Below are positions 1 through 9,953 of a stretch of 48,579 bases of DNA, piece after piece (within the stretch, counting starts at the first letter, position 1; each line of letters starts with the position of its first letter). This DNA is from Curtobacterium sp. MMLR14_010. Its GTDB lineage: Bacteria; Actinomycetota; Actinomycetes; Actinomycetales; Microbacteriaceae. The notes beneath the pieces are model-generated. The model was not told where the DNA came from, did no database searches, and saw nothing but the letters and a program-made list of their open reading frames with translations. The translations under genes and the position numbers were made by a program. The stretch covers positions 63,170 through 111,748 of the forward strand of contig NZ_MJGV01000018.1 in the NCBI RefSeq assembly GCF_001865015.1. Direction: 5' to 3'.

Positions 1-734
1 TTGGACGACTTCTTCTTCGACTTCTTCGTCTTCTCGCCGTCCTGGTCCTCGTGCGCCTCGGGTGCCTCGGGGACGGGCGGCACGGCGGGGACGGGCGGCA
101 CGGCGGGGACGGTCGGCACGGCGGGCTCGCTCGGCTCGAGTCCGTCGACCGGCTCGACCACCACGGCGGACCCGGTGTCCTCGAGCACGTCCACCGGCTG
201 CTCGGTCAGCTCGGAGGCGAGCGCGTCCTCGACCCGCTCCACGGTGAGCTCGGCGGCGTCCTCGGCGAGCCGGACGAGGGCCTGCGCGGCACGGAGACGC
301 GTGGTGCTCTTCCGGGCCAGCACGTCGGCCCGGGCGCCCTCGAGGAACGTCCGCAGCGACCGTTCCACGGCCGAACGGCCTCGGGGTGCGGAGCGGTCCA
401 GCCGGTCGATCTCGCCCGCGACCCCGGCGACGTCGTCCTCGACGTGCTCGTGGCGGACGGACTCGATGAGTGCGGCCACGGTGGCGGCGGCGCGTTCGAC
501 GGCGGCGCTGCGCTGGTCGAGCACGACGAGCATCTCGAACGTGGAGCCGTACGACACGGTCTCGAGGCGGACGGGCTCAGCACCACGGCCGCGGATGACC
601 AGTCGGGCATCGGGGGTGGGGAGCCAGGCCGTCAGCGCGGCGACGGTGGCGACCGACGCGACGATGCGCTCGTACTCGGCCAGGCCGACTCGTTCCTGCT
701 CTCGCAGCCGGACTCGGATCGCGATCTCCTGCAC
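1..734 (-). CDS. Partial hypothetical protein, C-terminus beyond window
   Basis: I do not recognise this protein. An open frame on the minus strand runs off the left edge, giving at least 244 residues. I chose the GTG at 734 because GGAAGG lies 7 nt upstream; another in-frame GTG at 749 has no ribosome site. Roughly the first 190 residues look helical and charged, with no signal peptide or obvious membrane segment. Then comes a Pro/Val-rich tract, residues about 203-221, built from PVPAVP-like hexapeptides, followed by an acidic stretch and a Lys/Ser-rich tail (KTKKSKKKSS). The tract is encoded by an 18-bp tandem repeat. The gene lies just downstream of ssrA and its terminator, so it probably has its own promoter. 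The dense overlapping frames on the plus strand here are GC-rich shadows. Confidence 0.7.
   Translation of the reverse strand, partial: MQEIAIRVRLREQERVGLAEYERIVASVATVAALTAWLPTPDARLVIRGRGAEPVRLETVSYGSTFEMLVVLDQRSAAVERAAATVAALIESVRHEHVEDDVAGVAGEIDRLDRSAPRGRSAVERSLRTFLEGARADVLARKSTTRLRAAQALVRLAEDAAELTVERVEDALASELTEQPVDVLEDTGSAVVVEPVDGLEPSEPAVPTVPAVPPVPAVPPVPEAPEAHEDQDGEKTKKSKKKSS
71..124 (-). repeat. Three tandem 18-bp units in a coding region
   Basis: Units at 71-88 and 89-106 are identical and the one at 107-124 differs by one base. Each starts GGAC and ends GGCGG on the plus strand. Read on the minus strand they add Pro-Val-Pro-Ala-Val-Pro-like hexapeptides to the partial protein without changing frame. 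Confidence 0.85.
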
Positions 735-816
735 AGCGGGACCTTCCACTCGGGTTCGGGCACGGGTGTCTTCCCGCGCCTGCCCCGGAGCGTAGTCCTG
801 CCGCGTGCACGAACAG

Positions 817-858
817 CGAACGCCCCGTCGGTGTCCTTCGACACCGACGGGGCGTTCG
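817..858 (-). terminator. Hairpin terminator after ssrA
   Basis: Arms 817-835 and 840-858 form a perfect 19-bp stem (each arm carries CCCCGTCGGTGTC or its complement) closed by a 4-nt loop. It lies 49 nt past the tmRNA 3' end and before the partial gene. No strong U-run follows, which is common in high-GC actinobacteria. Confidence 0.8.
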
Positions 859-906
859 GTCCTGATCGCTCAGGCCACGTGTGACAGCAGCTGCGCCGCT
901 CGGCGA

Positions 907-1284
907 TGGTGGAGATGGGGGGAATCGAACCCCCGTCCATCGCTGCAATTCGACGTCTTCTACGGGCGTATCCGGATGATTCGTTCTGCTCGGCCCCGTC
1001 CTTTGCTACCGGCTTTTAGGACGACGGGCCCAGTCTCAGTGCAAGTCCCGCACGGCCCTGAGGCGCAACCGTGCAGCAAGTCCTCTGGATGACGCCGGAA
1101 CTCAGGTTAGAAGACGATCACCTGGCCGACGGACTTCATGTGCTGGGCTGCTTACGCAGCGAGAGCGAAGTCAGTGCGCTTGGAATTGGCACTTGTTGTT
1201 TTCCACGGATCGTTGACGAGATGACCGTGGATCCTCGGCCCGCTTCCCGTCGGCACACAGGCAATGTCGAAACCGATCATCCCC
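907..1284 (-). ncRNA. ssrA: Transfer-messenger RNA (tmRNA)
   Basis: tmRNA rescues stalled ribosomes and tags truncated proteins for proteolysis, working with SmpB, encoded just upstream. The 5' GGGGATG (1284-1278) pairs with CATCTCC near the 3' end, followed by ACCA ending at 907. A T-arm with GGTTCGATTCC precedes the 3' acceptor strand. The tag frame runs from 1190 to 1152 and encodes ANSKRTDFALAA followed by TAA, an actinobacterial type of tag ending in the protease signal LAA. The length is 378 nt, normal for a one-piece tmRNA. A possible promoter -10 box TAGACT lies at 1359-1354, which would leave a short 5' leader to be removed by RNase P. Confidence 0.97.
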
Positions 1285-1379
1285 GTACGGGCCGAGCAGC
1301 GAGCCGCTGTCACACTGTGGAGTTGTTGCGCCTGTTTCCGCAGGCAGCTGTTCAGTCTACCGAGGATCGGCGCCGACCG

Positions 1380-1856
1380 CTACTCGCCGACGCGGTTCCG
1401 CGTGCGCATGGCCCGCTCGGCCTCGCGCTTGTCGGTCTTCTCGCGCATGGCCTGGCGCTTGTCGAACTCGCGCTTGCCCTTGGCCACCGCGATCTCGACC
1501 TTGGCGCGGCCGTCGTGGAAGTAGATCTGCAGCGGCACGAGGGTGTAGCCACCCTGCGCCGTCTTGTGCGAGATCTTCACGATCTCCTGCTTGTGCAGGA
1601 GCAGCTTGCGCTTGCGCCGCGGGGCGTGGTTGTTCCACGTGCCCTCGGTGTACTCGGGGATGTGCACGGCGTCGAGCCAGGCTTCTCCCCCGTCCACGAA
1701 GGCGTAGCCGTCGACGAGCGACGCGCGGCCCTCACGCAGGGACTTGACCTCGGTACCCGAGAGCACCATGCCGGCCTCGTACGTGGACTCGATCAGGTAG
1801 TCGTGGCGCGCGCGGCGGTTCGTCGCCACGATCTTCTCGCCGCGTTCCTTCGCCAT
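1380..1856 (-). CDS. smpB: SsrA-binding protein SmpB
   Basis: SmpB binds the tRNA-like end of tmRNA and brings it to stalled ribosomes. The protein has 158 residues, the usual length. It begins [20 protein letters not shown] and contains the family stretches [10 protein letters not shown] and YTEGTWNNH, followed by the basic RRKRKLLLH region. The start at 1856 is preferred over a longer frame because AGAGGAG precedes it at good spacing and family members start with this MxKxxGxK pattern. It lies between ftsX and ssrA on the same strand, 95 nt before tmRNA, so both parts of the trans-translation system sit together. Confidence 0.97.
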   Translation of the reverse strand: MAKERGEKIVATNRRARHDYLIESTYEAGMVLSGTEVKSLREGRASLVDGYAFVDGGEAWLDAVHIPEYTEGTWNNHAPRRKRKLLLHKQEIVKISHKTAQGGYTLVPLQIYFHDGRAKVEIAVAKGKREFDKRQAMREKTDKREAERAMRTRNRVGE

Positions 1857-1913
1857 GCGCGTCTCCTCTCGAACCATCGCTGCGGGTGCGCAGCCCCACA
1901 GTCTATCGGACGA

Positions 1914-2824
1914 TCAGACCTTGAGGTAGCGACGGATGGCGATCGACGCCGACACCGCCGCCAGGACCACCCCGATGACGATCACCGCCGGGACGACCAC
2001 GGCCGCGTCACTCATGCCGATGAACGCGACACCACTGAACCGCTTGGTCAGGTAGTTGCGGACGAAGAACCAGACGACGGCGGTGATCGCGCCACCGGCC
2101 AGCACGGCCCCGATCGCCGCGGCGATCACGCCCTCGAGCACGAACGGCGTCTGGATGAACCGGTTCGACGCCCCCACCAGGCGCATGATCCCGAGCTCCC
2201 GTCTCCGCGAGAACGCGGACAGGCGGATCGTCGTGGCGATGAGCAGCACGGCGGCGATGAGCATCAGGGCCGCGATGCCGATCGCCGTGTACGACGAGGC
2301 GTTCAGCAGGTTGAAGATCGGTTGGAGGTACCCGCGCTGGTCCATGACGCTCTGCACGCCGGCGACCTTCGACAGGCTCTCCTGCAGCACGTCCGCCTGC
2401 GACGGGTTCTTCAGGTTCACCCAGAAGGTCTCATTGAGGTACTCGGGCTTGACGAACTCCGTCGTCGGAGCGTCCTTGAACTGCTGCTTGAAGCGGACGA
2501 AGGCCTGCTGCTGGTCCTGGAAGTAGGTCTTCTCGATGTACGGCGCCAGCGTCGGGCCCTTGAGGAGTTCCTCGACCTGGTCGCGCTGGTCCTCGGTGGC
2601 CTTCGCTCCGGTGCAGTTGCCGGTGTTGTCGGTCTCGGTGCAGAGGTAGACGGCGACCTGGGCGCGGTCGTACCAGTACCCCTTCATCTGGTTGATCTGC
2701 ATCTGCATCAGGATCGCGGTGCCGACGAAGGTCAGTGAGATGAAGGTCACCAGGACGACCGAGACGACCATCGAGGCGTTGCGACGGAGGCCGGAACCGA
2801 CCTCGCCCATGACGAGTCCGAGCC

Positions 2825-2828
<4 letters not shown>
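1914..2828 (-). CDS. ftsX: Cell division protein FtsX
   Basis: FtsX is the membrane subunit of the FtsEX complex, which activates peptidoglycan hydrolases at the division site. The 304-residue protein has the family layout: a cytoplasmic N-terminus, a first membrane helix at about 20-43, an extracellular domain at about 45-170 with two cysteines in the loop [11 protein letters not shown], then three helices at about 180-205, 230-257 and 275-300. Its ATG overlaps the ftsE stop codon as ATGA, so the two are translationally coupled. smpB follows 57 nt downstream. Confidence 0.96.
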
Positions 2829-3583
<755 letters not shown>

Positions 3584-3634
3584 GACCGGATCAGGGTAGG
3601 TTGCTCGCCTCGGAAAGACCGCCAGGCGCGCGGC

Positions 3635-4744
3635 TCAGGACTCGACGGACTGCTTGCGCCAGCGGATCCCGGCGTTGATGAAGCCGTCCAGGTCGCCGTC
3701 GAACACGGCTGAGGGGTTGTTCACCTCGTGCTCCGTCCGGAGGTCCTTGACCATCTGGTACGGCGCCAGGACGTAGGAGCGGATCTGGTCGCCCCAGCTC
3801 GCCGTGATGTTCCCGGCGAGCTCCTTCTTCTTCGCGTTCTCCTCTTCCTTCTTCAGGAGCAGGAGTCGCGACTGGAGCACGCGCATGGCGGCGGCACGGT
3901 TCTGGATCTGCGACTTCTCGTTCTGCATCGACACCACGGTGCCGGTCGGGATGTGGGTCAGGCGCACCGCGGAGTCCGTGGTGTTGACGGACTGGCCGCC
4001 GGGGCCCGACGAGCGGAAGACGTCGACGCGGATGTCGTTCTCGGGGATGTCGATGACGGCGGTCTCCGGCATCAGCGGGATGACCTCGACCGCGGCGAAC
4101 GACGTCTGGCGCTTGCCGGCGGCACCGAAGGGCGACATGCGGACCAGGCGGTGTGTGCCGGCCTCGACCGACAGGGTGCCGAAGGCGTGCGGGGAGTCGA
4201 CCTCGAACGTGGCGGACTTGATGCCGGCCTCTTCCGCGTAGGAGGTGTCCATCACGGTGGTCTTGTAGCCGTGCTGCTCGGCGTACCGCAGGTACATGCG
4301 CATGAGCATCTCGGCGAAGTCGGCGGCGTCGACGCCACCGGCCCCGGCGCGGATGGTGATGACCGCGGGGCGGTCGTCGTACTCGCCGTCGAGGAGCGTC
4401 TGCACCTCGAGCTCGCCCATCGTCTTCGTGATCGCCTTCAGCTCGGAGGCGGCCTCGTCGGCGGACTCCTGGTCGTCGCCCTCGTTCGCCATCTCGACCA
4501 GGACCTCGAGGTCGTCGATGCGCCGTTCGGTGTCGGTGATCTTCTTCAGTGCCGTCTGACGGTGGGAGAGCGCGCTCGTCACCTGCTGCGCGTGGTCGAC
4601 GTCGTCCCAGAGGTCCTGGGCCCCGGCCTGCTCGCTGAGGTCGGCGATCTCGCGCTGCAGGCGGTCGACGTCGACCACCGAGCGGATGTTGCCAAAGGTC
4701 TCTCGGAGGGCGGAGAGCTGCTCGGTGTAGTCCAGTTCGACCAT
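3635..4744 (-). CDS. prfB: Peptide chain release factor 2
   Basis: RF2 reads UGA and UAA stop codons and triggers peptide release. From the ATG at 4744 the protein has 369 residues. It contains the anticodon-like SPF motif (204-206) that marks RF2 and the catalytic GGQ (249-251) in [17 protein letters not shown]. The frame is continuous: there is no in-frame UGA near codon 26, so the autoregulatory +1 frameshift of many bacterial prfB genes is absent. The start is supported by an AGGA ribosome site in the GGTAGGATCGGTGACC leader and by the family N-terminus. It is followed closely by ftsE. Confidence 0.97.
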   Translation of the reverse strand: MVELDYTEQLSALRETFGNIRSVVDVDRLQREIADLSEQAGAQDLWDDVDHAQQVTSALSHRQTALKKITDTERRIDDLEVLVEMANEGDDQESADEAASELKAITKTMGELEVQTLLDGEYDDRPAVITIRAGAGGVDAADFAEMLMRMYLRYAEQHGYKTTVMDTSYAEEAGIKSATFEVDSPHAFGTLSVEAGTHRLVRMSPFGAAGKRQTSFAAVEVIPLMPETAVIDIPENDIRVDVFRSSGPGGQSVNTTDSAVRLTHIPTGTVVSMQNEKSQIQNRAAAMRVLQSRLLLLKKEEENAKKKELAGNITASWGDQIRSYVLAPYQMVKDLRTEHEVNNPSAVFDGDLDGFINAGIRWRKQSVES

Positions 4745-4856
4745 GGTCACCGATCCTACCGGCGCAGCCAGGACACGGCCGACCGGGAGGCCCGGCGCGG
4801 CTCCGTCACGCCCGTCGCGTCGGCACGGTGGCCGGCACACGCGCGCTGGCGGTCCG

Positions 4857-6407
4857 TCATCCGGCTCGGGAGATGCTCACCCACGCGACCTGCACGTCCC
4901 CGGCCGCGTCCTTCGGCGGCTTCTGCTCGGACATCGTCGCTGCCTGGAGGACGAGGTGCAGCGACTTCGTCGGGATCTGCTTCGTGGTCGAGGCCACGGT
5001 CACGCCGTCGATGAGGAAGCTGAGCTTCGCCGGCGACCACTCGATCGTGTAGGTGTGCCAGGCGGCGAACGTCGTGCCGGTGTCCCGGTGCAGGCAGTTG
5101 GCGGCCGGGTTGCCCGGGCAGTGGTTCGAGAGCGTGACGGTGCCGTCGAGGGCACCCTCGGGGAAGTCGACCTCGCCGTCCTCCCAGGTGTTCGTGTCCG
5201 ACCACAGCAGTCCGGCGAGCCCGTACCCCTCGACCGGGTCCGCTCGGAGCCGGAGGTCGTAGCGGCCGCTGGTCTGCCCGCCCCACCGGCCGTCGACGAG
5301 CGGGATGAACGCGGCGCCGGTGGGCTGCCCGGAGGCATCGGTGTGCATGTGCATGTCGAGCGTCCCGTCGGCCACGGACAGCGCTGACTGGCGGTACTTC
5401 CCGGCGCCGCTCGTGTCGTTGAACCCGTCGTAGGTGACGAAGCGGTCACCGTAGGCCGCCATGAAGCCCCCGGGGGCCGCCGGTGTCGTGAAGTCCTCGC
5501 CGAAGACCCGCGTCCAGCCGGAGGCTGCCGCCGGCATCGCGCCGCCGTCCTGGTCGTCCGTCGGAGCGGTGGTCGACGGTGCCGTCGGCGGGGAGGGCAC
5601 GGGCGACGGCGCCACTGCCGGCACGGTCACCGTCCGGCACCCGAGACGCGTGTCGGTCCCGGTGCCCACGTTCTCCGCGACGGCGCACACCGACTGCGTG
5701 CCGCTCGCGGTCGTCGCGAGCGAGGTGTCGAAGCCGTGCCTGCCGGTGACGTGGTGGCCACGGTTCACGTCGCCCCGGAGCGCATCGGTGTGCACGGTCG
5801 CGATCGCGGTGCCGCCGACGGTGACGGTGACGTCGGTGGAGGCCGACGAGGTGTCCGGGTCGAGCGCCCACCCTCGGACCGTCAGCGTGCCGGGGGTGGC
5901 GGCGACGCGGTCGAGCGCCCCGATCGGGGACGGGTTCCTGATGCTGACGGTCCGGCACCCCAGCGCGACGTCCTTCCCGCGGGTCAGGCTGAGCGCCGTG
6001 ATGCAGACCGACTGCTTGCCGTACTTCGCCGAGGTGACGGAGCCGCTGTACCCGTGCTTCCCGCGCACTCCGAGGTGACGGTTCACGTCCGCGCGGGCCG
6101 TCGTGGCGGGGACGGTGCCGGCGACCCTGCCGCCGATGGTGACGCGGACGCTCGTCGACACGGCGGACTTCGCCCGGTCGACCGCCCACCCGCGGACGGT
6201 GACCGTTCCCAGCCCGGCGCGGACGGTGTCGATCGCGCCCGTCGGCGTCGCGGTCGCAGCGAGCACCGGGGACGCGCTGAACACGACGGCGACGATCGTC
6301 GTCACGATGGCGACGACGGCGAGGCGTCGGCGTGCGTGCCCACGGACCGTGGCCGTCACGACACCCGCTCGTGTCCGCACCGCACCCGCGTTCGTCTGCA
6401 TGTCCAT
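4857..6407 (-). CDS. Secreted GH16-type glycoside hydrolase with two N-terminal repeats
   Basis: This is probably an exported endo-acting glucanase-like enzyme. The ATG at 6407 (516 aa) has AGGGA 8 nt upstream. A basic N-region and hydrophobic stretch ending SPVLAATA (about residues 28-52) form a signal peptide. Two homologous modules of roughly 90 residues follow, each with a GAxDxV...G-T-V/L-TVRGWA core and a paired-cysteine end (SVC...LGCRTV). A Pro/Ser/Thr linker leads to the catalytic domain, which holds [11 protein letters not shown], the GH16 ExDxxE active site. The C-terminal strand VQVAWVSI is typical of the GH16 jelly-roll. The substrate cannot be told from sequence. The gene is monocistronic, with a candidate -10 TACAGT at 6452-6447 and two direct repeats upstream. 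Confidence 0.88.
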   Translation of the reverse strand: MDMQTNAGAVRTRAGVVTATVRGHARRRLAVVAIVTTIVAVVFSASPVLAATATPTGAIDTVRAGLGTVTVRGWAVDRAKSAVSTSVRVTIGGRVAGTVPATTARADVNRHLGVRGKHGYSGSVTSAKYGKQSVCITALSLTRGKDVALGCRTVSIRNPSPIGALDRVAATPGTLTVRGWALDPDTSSASTDVTVTVGGTAIATVHTDALRGDVNRGHHVTGRHGFDTSLATTASGTQSVCAVAENVGTGTDTRLGCRTVTVPAVAPSPVPSPPTAPSTTAPTDDQDGGAMPAAASGWTRVFGEDFTTPAAPGGFMAAYGDRFVTYDGFNDTSGAGKYRQSALSVADGTLDMHMHTDASGQPTGAAFIPLVDGRWGGQTSGRYDLRLRADPVEGYGLAGLLWSDTNTWEDGEVDFPEGALDGTVTLSNHCPGNPAANCLHRDTGTTFAAWHTYTIEWSPAKLSFLIDGVTVASTTKQIPTKSLHLVLQAATMSEQKPPKDAAGDVQVAWVSISRAG

Positions 6408-6446
6408 GTGGTGATTCCCTGCCCCTGACCGACCAGAACGATCGGT

Positions 6447-6452
6447 ACTGTA
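6447..6452 (-). promoter_or_regulatory. Candidate -10 box for the GH16 gene
   Basis: TACAGT reads toward the GH16 gene and would start transcription about 33 nt before its ATG. No good -35 is visible; GTCGGA at 6475-6470 is the best at 17-bp spacing. The two 22-bp direct repeats lie further upstream. Confidence 0.35.
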
Positions 6453-6488
6453 CGGGCGCTCGAACGCGCTCCGACAGCGTTTCGAGCA

Positions 6489-6581
6489 GGTCAGCCCCGG
6501 ACTGGGGACAGGTGTCCGACACACGGCCGGGCGACCGGCAGGACAGCAGAGAAGCCCTGGTCAGCCCCGAACTGGGGACAA
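6489..6581 (-). repeat. Two 22-bp direct repeats upstream of the GH16 gene
   Basis: Copies at about 6489-6510 and 6560-6581 differ at one position. Read toward the GH16 gene each begins TGTCCCCAGT and continues with CGGGGCTGACC, so each contains a short CCCC/GGGG inverted repeat. They are spaced 71 bp apart, about seven helical turns, between the desulfurase stop and the GH16 promoter region. They could be operator sites; no regulator gene is adjacent. Confidence 0.6.
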
Positions 6582-6585
6582 GCGC

Positions 6586-7749
6586 CTAGCGGCCGAGCAG
6601 CGGCTCCCGGGAGGCCATCCCCGCCGCGCTCGCCCGCGCCACGGCGTCGGGCAGGGCCGCCAGGAAGGCGTCGACGTCGGCGTCGGTCGAGGTGTGCCCG
6701 AGCGTCACCCGGAGAGCGCCGCGGGCCTCGTCCTCGGACAGGCCCATGGCGAGCAGCACGTGGGAGGCCTCGGGCACGCCGGCCTGGCACGCGGAGCCCG
6801 TCGACACGGCGACCCCGGCGGCGTCGAGGAGGAACAGGAGCGAGTCGCCCTCGCACCCGGGGAAGGTGAAGTGCGCGTTGCCCGGCAGGCGGTCCACCGG
6901 GTCGCCGCGGAGCACGGCGGTGGGGACGGCCTCGAGGACACCGGCGACCAGTCGGTCGCGCAGGGCCCGGACGTCGGCGTGCGGCGTGGAGGCCGCGACG
7001 CCGAACGCGATCGCGGCAGGGGCGTCCTGCGTACCGCTGCGCACCTGCCGCTGCTGGCCGCCACCGTGGATGAGCGGTTCGACCGTGGCGCGGCGGCCGA
7101 GCACGAGCGCGCCGATGCCGACCGGTCCCCCGATCTTATGCGCGGACACGCTCATGGCGTCGAGGCCCGAGTCATGGAACGACACCGGCACCTGGCCGTA
7201 GGCGGCCACCGCATCGGCGTGCACCGGGACGCCGACTGCGTGCGCGAGCTCGACGATCCGCTCGACCGGCTGCATCGTGCCGACCTCGTTGTTCGCCCAC
7301 AGGAACGTGACCAGGGCGACGTCCGTGGCGGAGGCGAGCCGGGCCTCCAGGCCGACGAGGTCGAGGTGACCCTGCGCGTCCAGCGGGACCACGTCGACGA
7401 CCGCGCCGTCGTGGCGCTCGAGCCAGTCGACCGTGTCGACGGTGGCGTGGTGCTCCCCCGCCGCGACGACGATGCGGGGCCGCGGGTGGTCGACCTGTCG
7501 TGCCCAGAAGAGGCCCTTGACGGCGAGGTTGACGCTCTCGGTGCCTCCGGAGGTGAAGACGACCTCGACGGGTTCGGCGTCGAGGGAGGCGGCGACGCGG
7601 GCGCGACCGTCCTCGAGCAGCATCTTGGCGCGCTGGCCGGCGCTGTGGATCGACGACGGGTTGCCGACCGTGGCGAGGGCGTCGGTGAAGGCGGCGAGCG
7701 CCTCGGGCAGGATCGGCGTCGTCGCTGCGTGGTCGAGGTAGACCTGCAT
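6586..7749 (-). CDS. Cysteine desulfurase (NifS/IscS-like class V aminotransferase)
   Basis: This is a PLP enzyme that takes sulfur from L-cysteine for Fe-S clusters or thiolated tRNA. It has 387 residues starting at the ATG at 7749, with a GGGGG ribosome site just upstream. The N-terminus YLDHAATTP is the family hallmark. The PLP-binding lysine is K205 in SAHKIGG and the persulfide cysteine is C321 in STGSACQAG. The short loop around the cysteine places it in the NifS/IscS group rather than SufS. There is no scaffold gene or mnmA beside it; the neighbours are GH16 downstream and the divergent glgX 57 nt away. Its partner pathway is therefore open. Confidence 0.92.
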   Translation of the reverse strand: MQVYLDHAATTPILPEALAAFTDALATVGNPSSIHSAGQRAKMLLEDGRARVAASLDAEPVEVVFTSGGTESVNLAVKGLFWARQVDHPRPRIVVAAGEHHATVDTVDWLERHDGAVVDVVPLDAQGHLDLVGLEARLASATDVALVTFLWANNEVGTMQPVERIVELAHAVGVPVHADAVAAYGQVPVSFHDSGLDAMSVSAHKIGGPVGIGALVLGRRATVEPLIHGGGQQRQVRSGTQDAPAAIAFGVAASTPHADVRALRDRLVAGVLEAVPTAVLRGDPVDRLPGNAHFTFPGCEGDSLLFLLDAAGVAVSTGSACQAGVPEASHVLLAMGLSEDEARGALRVTLGHTSTDADVDAFLAALPDAVARASAAGMASREPLLGR

Positions 7750-7794
7750 GGGAACCCCCTGTTCGAGCGTTTTCAGGATACGCGCGTGTCCTCG

Positions 7795-7800
7795 TACCCT
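7795..7800 (+). promoter_or_regulatory. -10 box of glgX, apparently leaderless
   Basis: TACCCT (TANNNT type) ends 6 nt before the GTG start at 7807, placing the expected transcription start at or next to the first codon. No ribosome site is visible. The -35 region (TTCAGG at 7772-7777) is weak. Confidence 0.55.
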
Positions 7801-7806
7801 TGTCGG

Positions 7807-9858
7807 GTGCAGCAGATCGCGATCGACACCGTCCAGGGGCTCCACCTGGGTCAGGACGTCGCGCGTTTCGCGATGCGCTCCGCGACGGCGACCGCCGCCA
7901 CCCTGGTGCTCGACGCTCGGCCGGACGACTCGGCGCCGGAGCGACGGGTCGCGCTGACGCACGAGCCGGACTCCGACCGGTGGCACGCTGAGGTCCCGGA
8001 CGTCCGCGTCGGGGACACGTACCACCTGCTCGTCGACGGCCCGACCGGCGGTCGGCACGACTTCGACGGCGAGCGCCCCTTGCTCGACCCGTACGCCCGC
8101 GGGGTCGTCCGCGCTCCCGAGGGTGCAGCGGCCCGGTGGACGAGCGTGGTGGTGGACGACGTCTTCGACTGGGGGGACGTGCCCAAGCCGACGGTGCCGC
8201 TCGACCGGGTCGTCCTGTACGAGGCCAACGTCCGGACGCTCACGAGCGCGAACCCCGCCGTGCCGGAGCACCTCCGCGGCACCTTCGCCGGGGTCGCGCA
8301 CGAGAGCACCATCGCGCACCTGCAGCGGATCGGTGTGACGACGCTCGAGCTGCTGCCCGTGCAGGCGTTCGACTCCGAGCACTGGCTGCAGCAGGCCGAG
8401 CGGGAGAACGCCTGGGGCTACAACACGCTCGGGTTCTTCGCCCCGCACGCCGGGTACGCCTCGGCGTCGGCGCGGGAAGCGGGTGCGGACGGGGTGCTCC
8501 GCGAGTTCAAGGGCATGGTGCGGCTGCTCCACGAGGCCGGCATCCAGGTCGTGCTCGACGTCGTCTACAACCACACGGCCGAGGAGGGGCTCGGGGGCCC
8601 GACCTCGTCGCTCCGCGGGATCGACGGGGCGAACCGGTACCGCTTCGCCGAGGACGACTCCTACTACGACACGACGGGCTGTGGGAACACGCTCGACACC
8701 TCGGTGGAGGCCACCGCGGACCTGGTCGTGGACAGCCTGCGGTACTGGGCGCGCGAGATGCAGGTCGACGGCTTCCGCTTCGACCTGATGGCCGCGCTCG
8801 CCCGCGACGCCGACCACGTCTTCGACCCGGCGCACCCGCTGCTCGAGCGCATCCGGCAGCACCCGGACCTGCAGGACGTCCTGGTCATCGCCGAACCGTG
8901 GGACGTCGGCCCGGACGGCTGGCGCACCGGGGCCTTCGGCGCGGGGACGCTCGAGTGGAACGACGGCTTCCGCAACACCGTCCGGCAGTTCTGGCTGGCC
9001 GACGTCGGCCAGGAGCGTCGCAGCGGCGTGCCGGGGGCTGGCATCGGCGCGCTGGCGAACTCGCTGACGGGGTCGCGGAGCGTCTTCGACGTCACGCGTG
9101 GGCCGCTCGCCGGCGTCAACTTCGTCACGGCCCACGACGGCTTCACGGTGCACGACCTGGTGTCGTACGACGGCAAGCACAACGAGGCCAACGGCGAGGA
9201 GAACCGCGACGGCTCGGACGACAACCGGTCGTTCAACCACGGGCACGAGGGCGCGACCGAGGACCGCGGTGTCCGGGCGGCCCGGGGCCGGTCGATGCGC
9301 AACCTGCTCGGCACGTTGTTCCTGTCCGCCGGGGTCCCGCTGCTCACCGCCGGGGACGAGCGCAGCCGCACCCAGCACGGCAACAACAACGCGTACGTCG
9401 TCTCCGGGGACCTCACGCCGGTGGACTGGTCGGACGACGAGGACGCCGAGTCCATGACCGAGGCCGTGGCCACGCTGACGCGGCTGCGTGCCGCGCACCC
9501 GGCGCTCCGCCCGTCGCGCTTCGGCGTCGAGGGGCAGGTGACGCCCTCGGCGTCGCGGATGACCTGGTACGGGCCGGACGGCGGTCCGATGACCGGCGAG
9601 TGGTGGGACCAGCCGATCCACCGGGCGCTGCAGTCGTTCATCGAGTCCACGCCGGAGCACGAGCCGTACGACCGGGTGCTCGTCGTGGTGCACGGCAGCG
9701 GGCGGACCCGTGACCTGACGCTCCCCGTGCGGGAGGACGTGCTGGCCTACCGGCTGGCCTGGTCGAGCGAGAAGCACCGCGACCACGACCGGCACCGCCC
9801 CGCCGGCACGGTGTTCACGGCGTACGGGCCGGGCATCCACGTGTTCGAGGTCGTCTGA
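7807..9858 (+). CDS. glgX: Glycogen debranching enzyme GlgX (GH13)
   Basis: GlgX hydrolyses alpha-1,6 branches of glycogen-like glucans. The 683-residue protein starts at the GTG at 7807. It has an N-terminal CBM48-like beta domain (to about residue 125) and a GH13 barrel containing the debranching-family stretch ENAWGYNTLGFFAPH (200-214) and DVVYNHT (251-257). The nucleophile is D326 in GFRFD, the acid/base is E363 in VIAEPWD, and the transition-state HD pair is 443-444 in FVTAHDGFT. The C-terminal domain is compact. The gene heads a plus-strand glgX, glgE, glgB block; glgE starts 95 nt later with its own likely promoter. It is divergent from the cysteine desulfurase gene. Confidence 0.95.
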   Translation: MQQIAIDTVQGLHLGQDVARFAMRSATATAATLVLDARPDDSAPERRVALTHEPDSDRWHAEVPDVRVGDTYHLLVDGPTGGRHDFDGERPLLDPYARGVVRAPEGAAARWTSVVVDDVFDWGDVPKPTVPLDRVVLYEANVRTLTSANPAVPEHLRGTFAGVAHESTIAHLQRIGVTTLELLPVQAFDSEHWLQQAERENAWGYNTLGFFAPHAGYASASAREAGADGVLREFKGMVRLLHEAGIQVVLDVVYNHTAEEGLGGPTSSLRGIDGANRYRFAEDDSYYDTTGCGNTLDTSVEATADLVVDSLRYWAREMQVDGFRFDLMAALARDADHVFDPAHPLLERIRQHPDLQDVLVIAEPWDVGPDGWRTGAFGAGTLEWNDGFRNTVRQFWLADVGQERRSGVPGAGIGALANSLTGSRSVFDVTRGPLAGVNFVTAHDGFTVHDLVSYDGKHNEANGEENRDGSDDNRSFNHGHEGATEDRGVRAARGRSMRNLLGTLFLSAGVPLLTAGDERSRTQHGNNNAYVVSGDLTPVDWSDDEDAESMTEAVATLTRLRAAHPALRPSRFGVEGQVTPSASRMTWYGPDGGPMTGEWWDQPIHRALQSFIESTPEHEPYDRVLVVVHGSGRTRDLTLPVREDVLAYRLAWSSEKHRDHDRHRPAGTVFTAYGPGIHVFEVV

Positions 9859-9940
9859 GGGACGCTCCTCCACCGGTCGCGCGACGCGCCGATCCGTCCA
9901 CAGGACACGCGTTCCGGGGAACACGGAGGGCCGCGCCGGG

Positions 9941-9946
9941 TAGCGT
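9941..9946 (+). promoter_or_regulatory. -10 box of glgE, apparently leaderless
   Basis: TAGCGT ends 7 nt before the GTG start of glgE at 9954. No ribosome site precedes the start, so the glgE-glgB transcript may begin at the start codon. A convincing -35 was not found. Confidence 0.45.
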
Positions 9947-9953
9947 CTGCTCC

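Noticed and set aside
1..795. Long plus-strand frame rich in Ser, Thr and Arg at the left edge
   Set aside because: Low-complexity composition typical of an antisense GC-rich shadow; the minus-strand frame has better codon usage, a ribosome site and a coherent protein.
907..1284. ssrA 3' end as a genomic-island insertion site
   Set aside because: No integrase, direct repeat of the tmRNA end, or foreign gene content is found downstream.
3635..4744. Programmed frameshift in prfB
   Set aside because: The frame is open through the usual site with no in-frame UGA.
6694..7806. Plus-strand extension joined to the glgX frame
   Set aside because: The extension is antisense to the cysteine desulfurase gene and unlike GlgX; the real start is GTG 7807.
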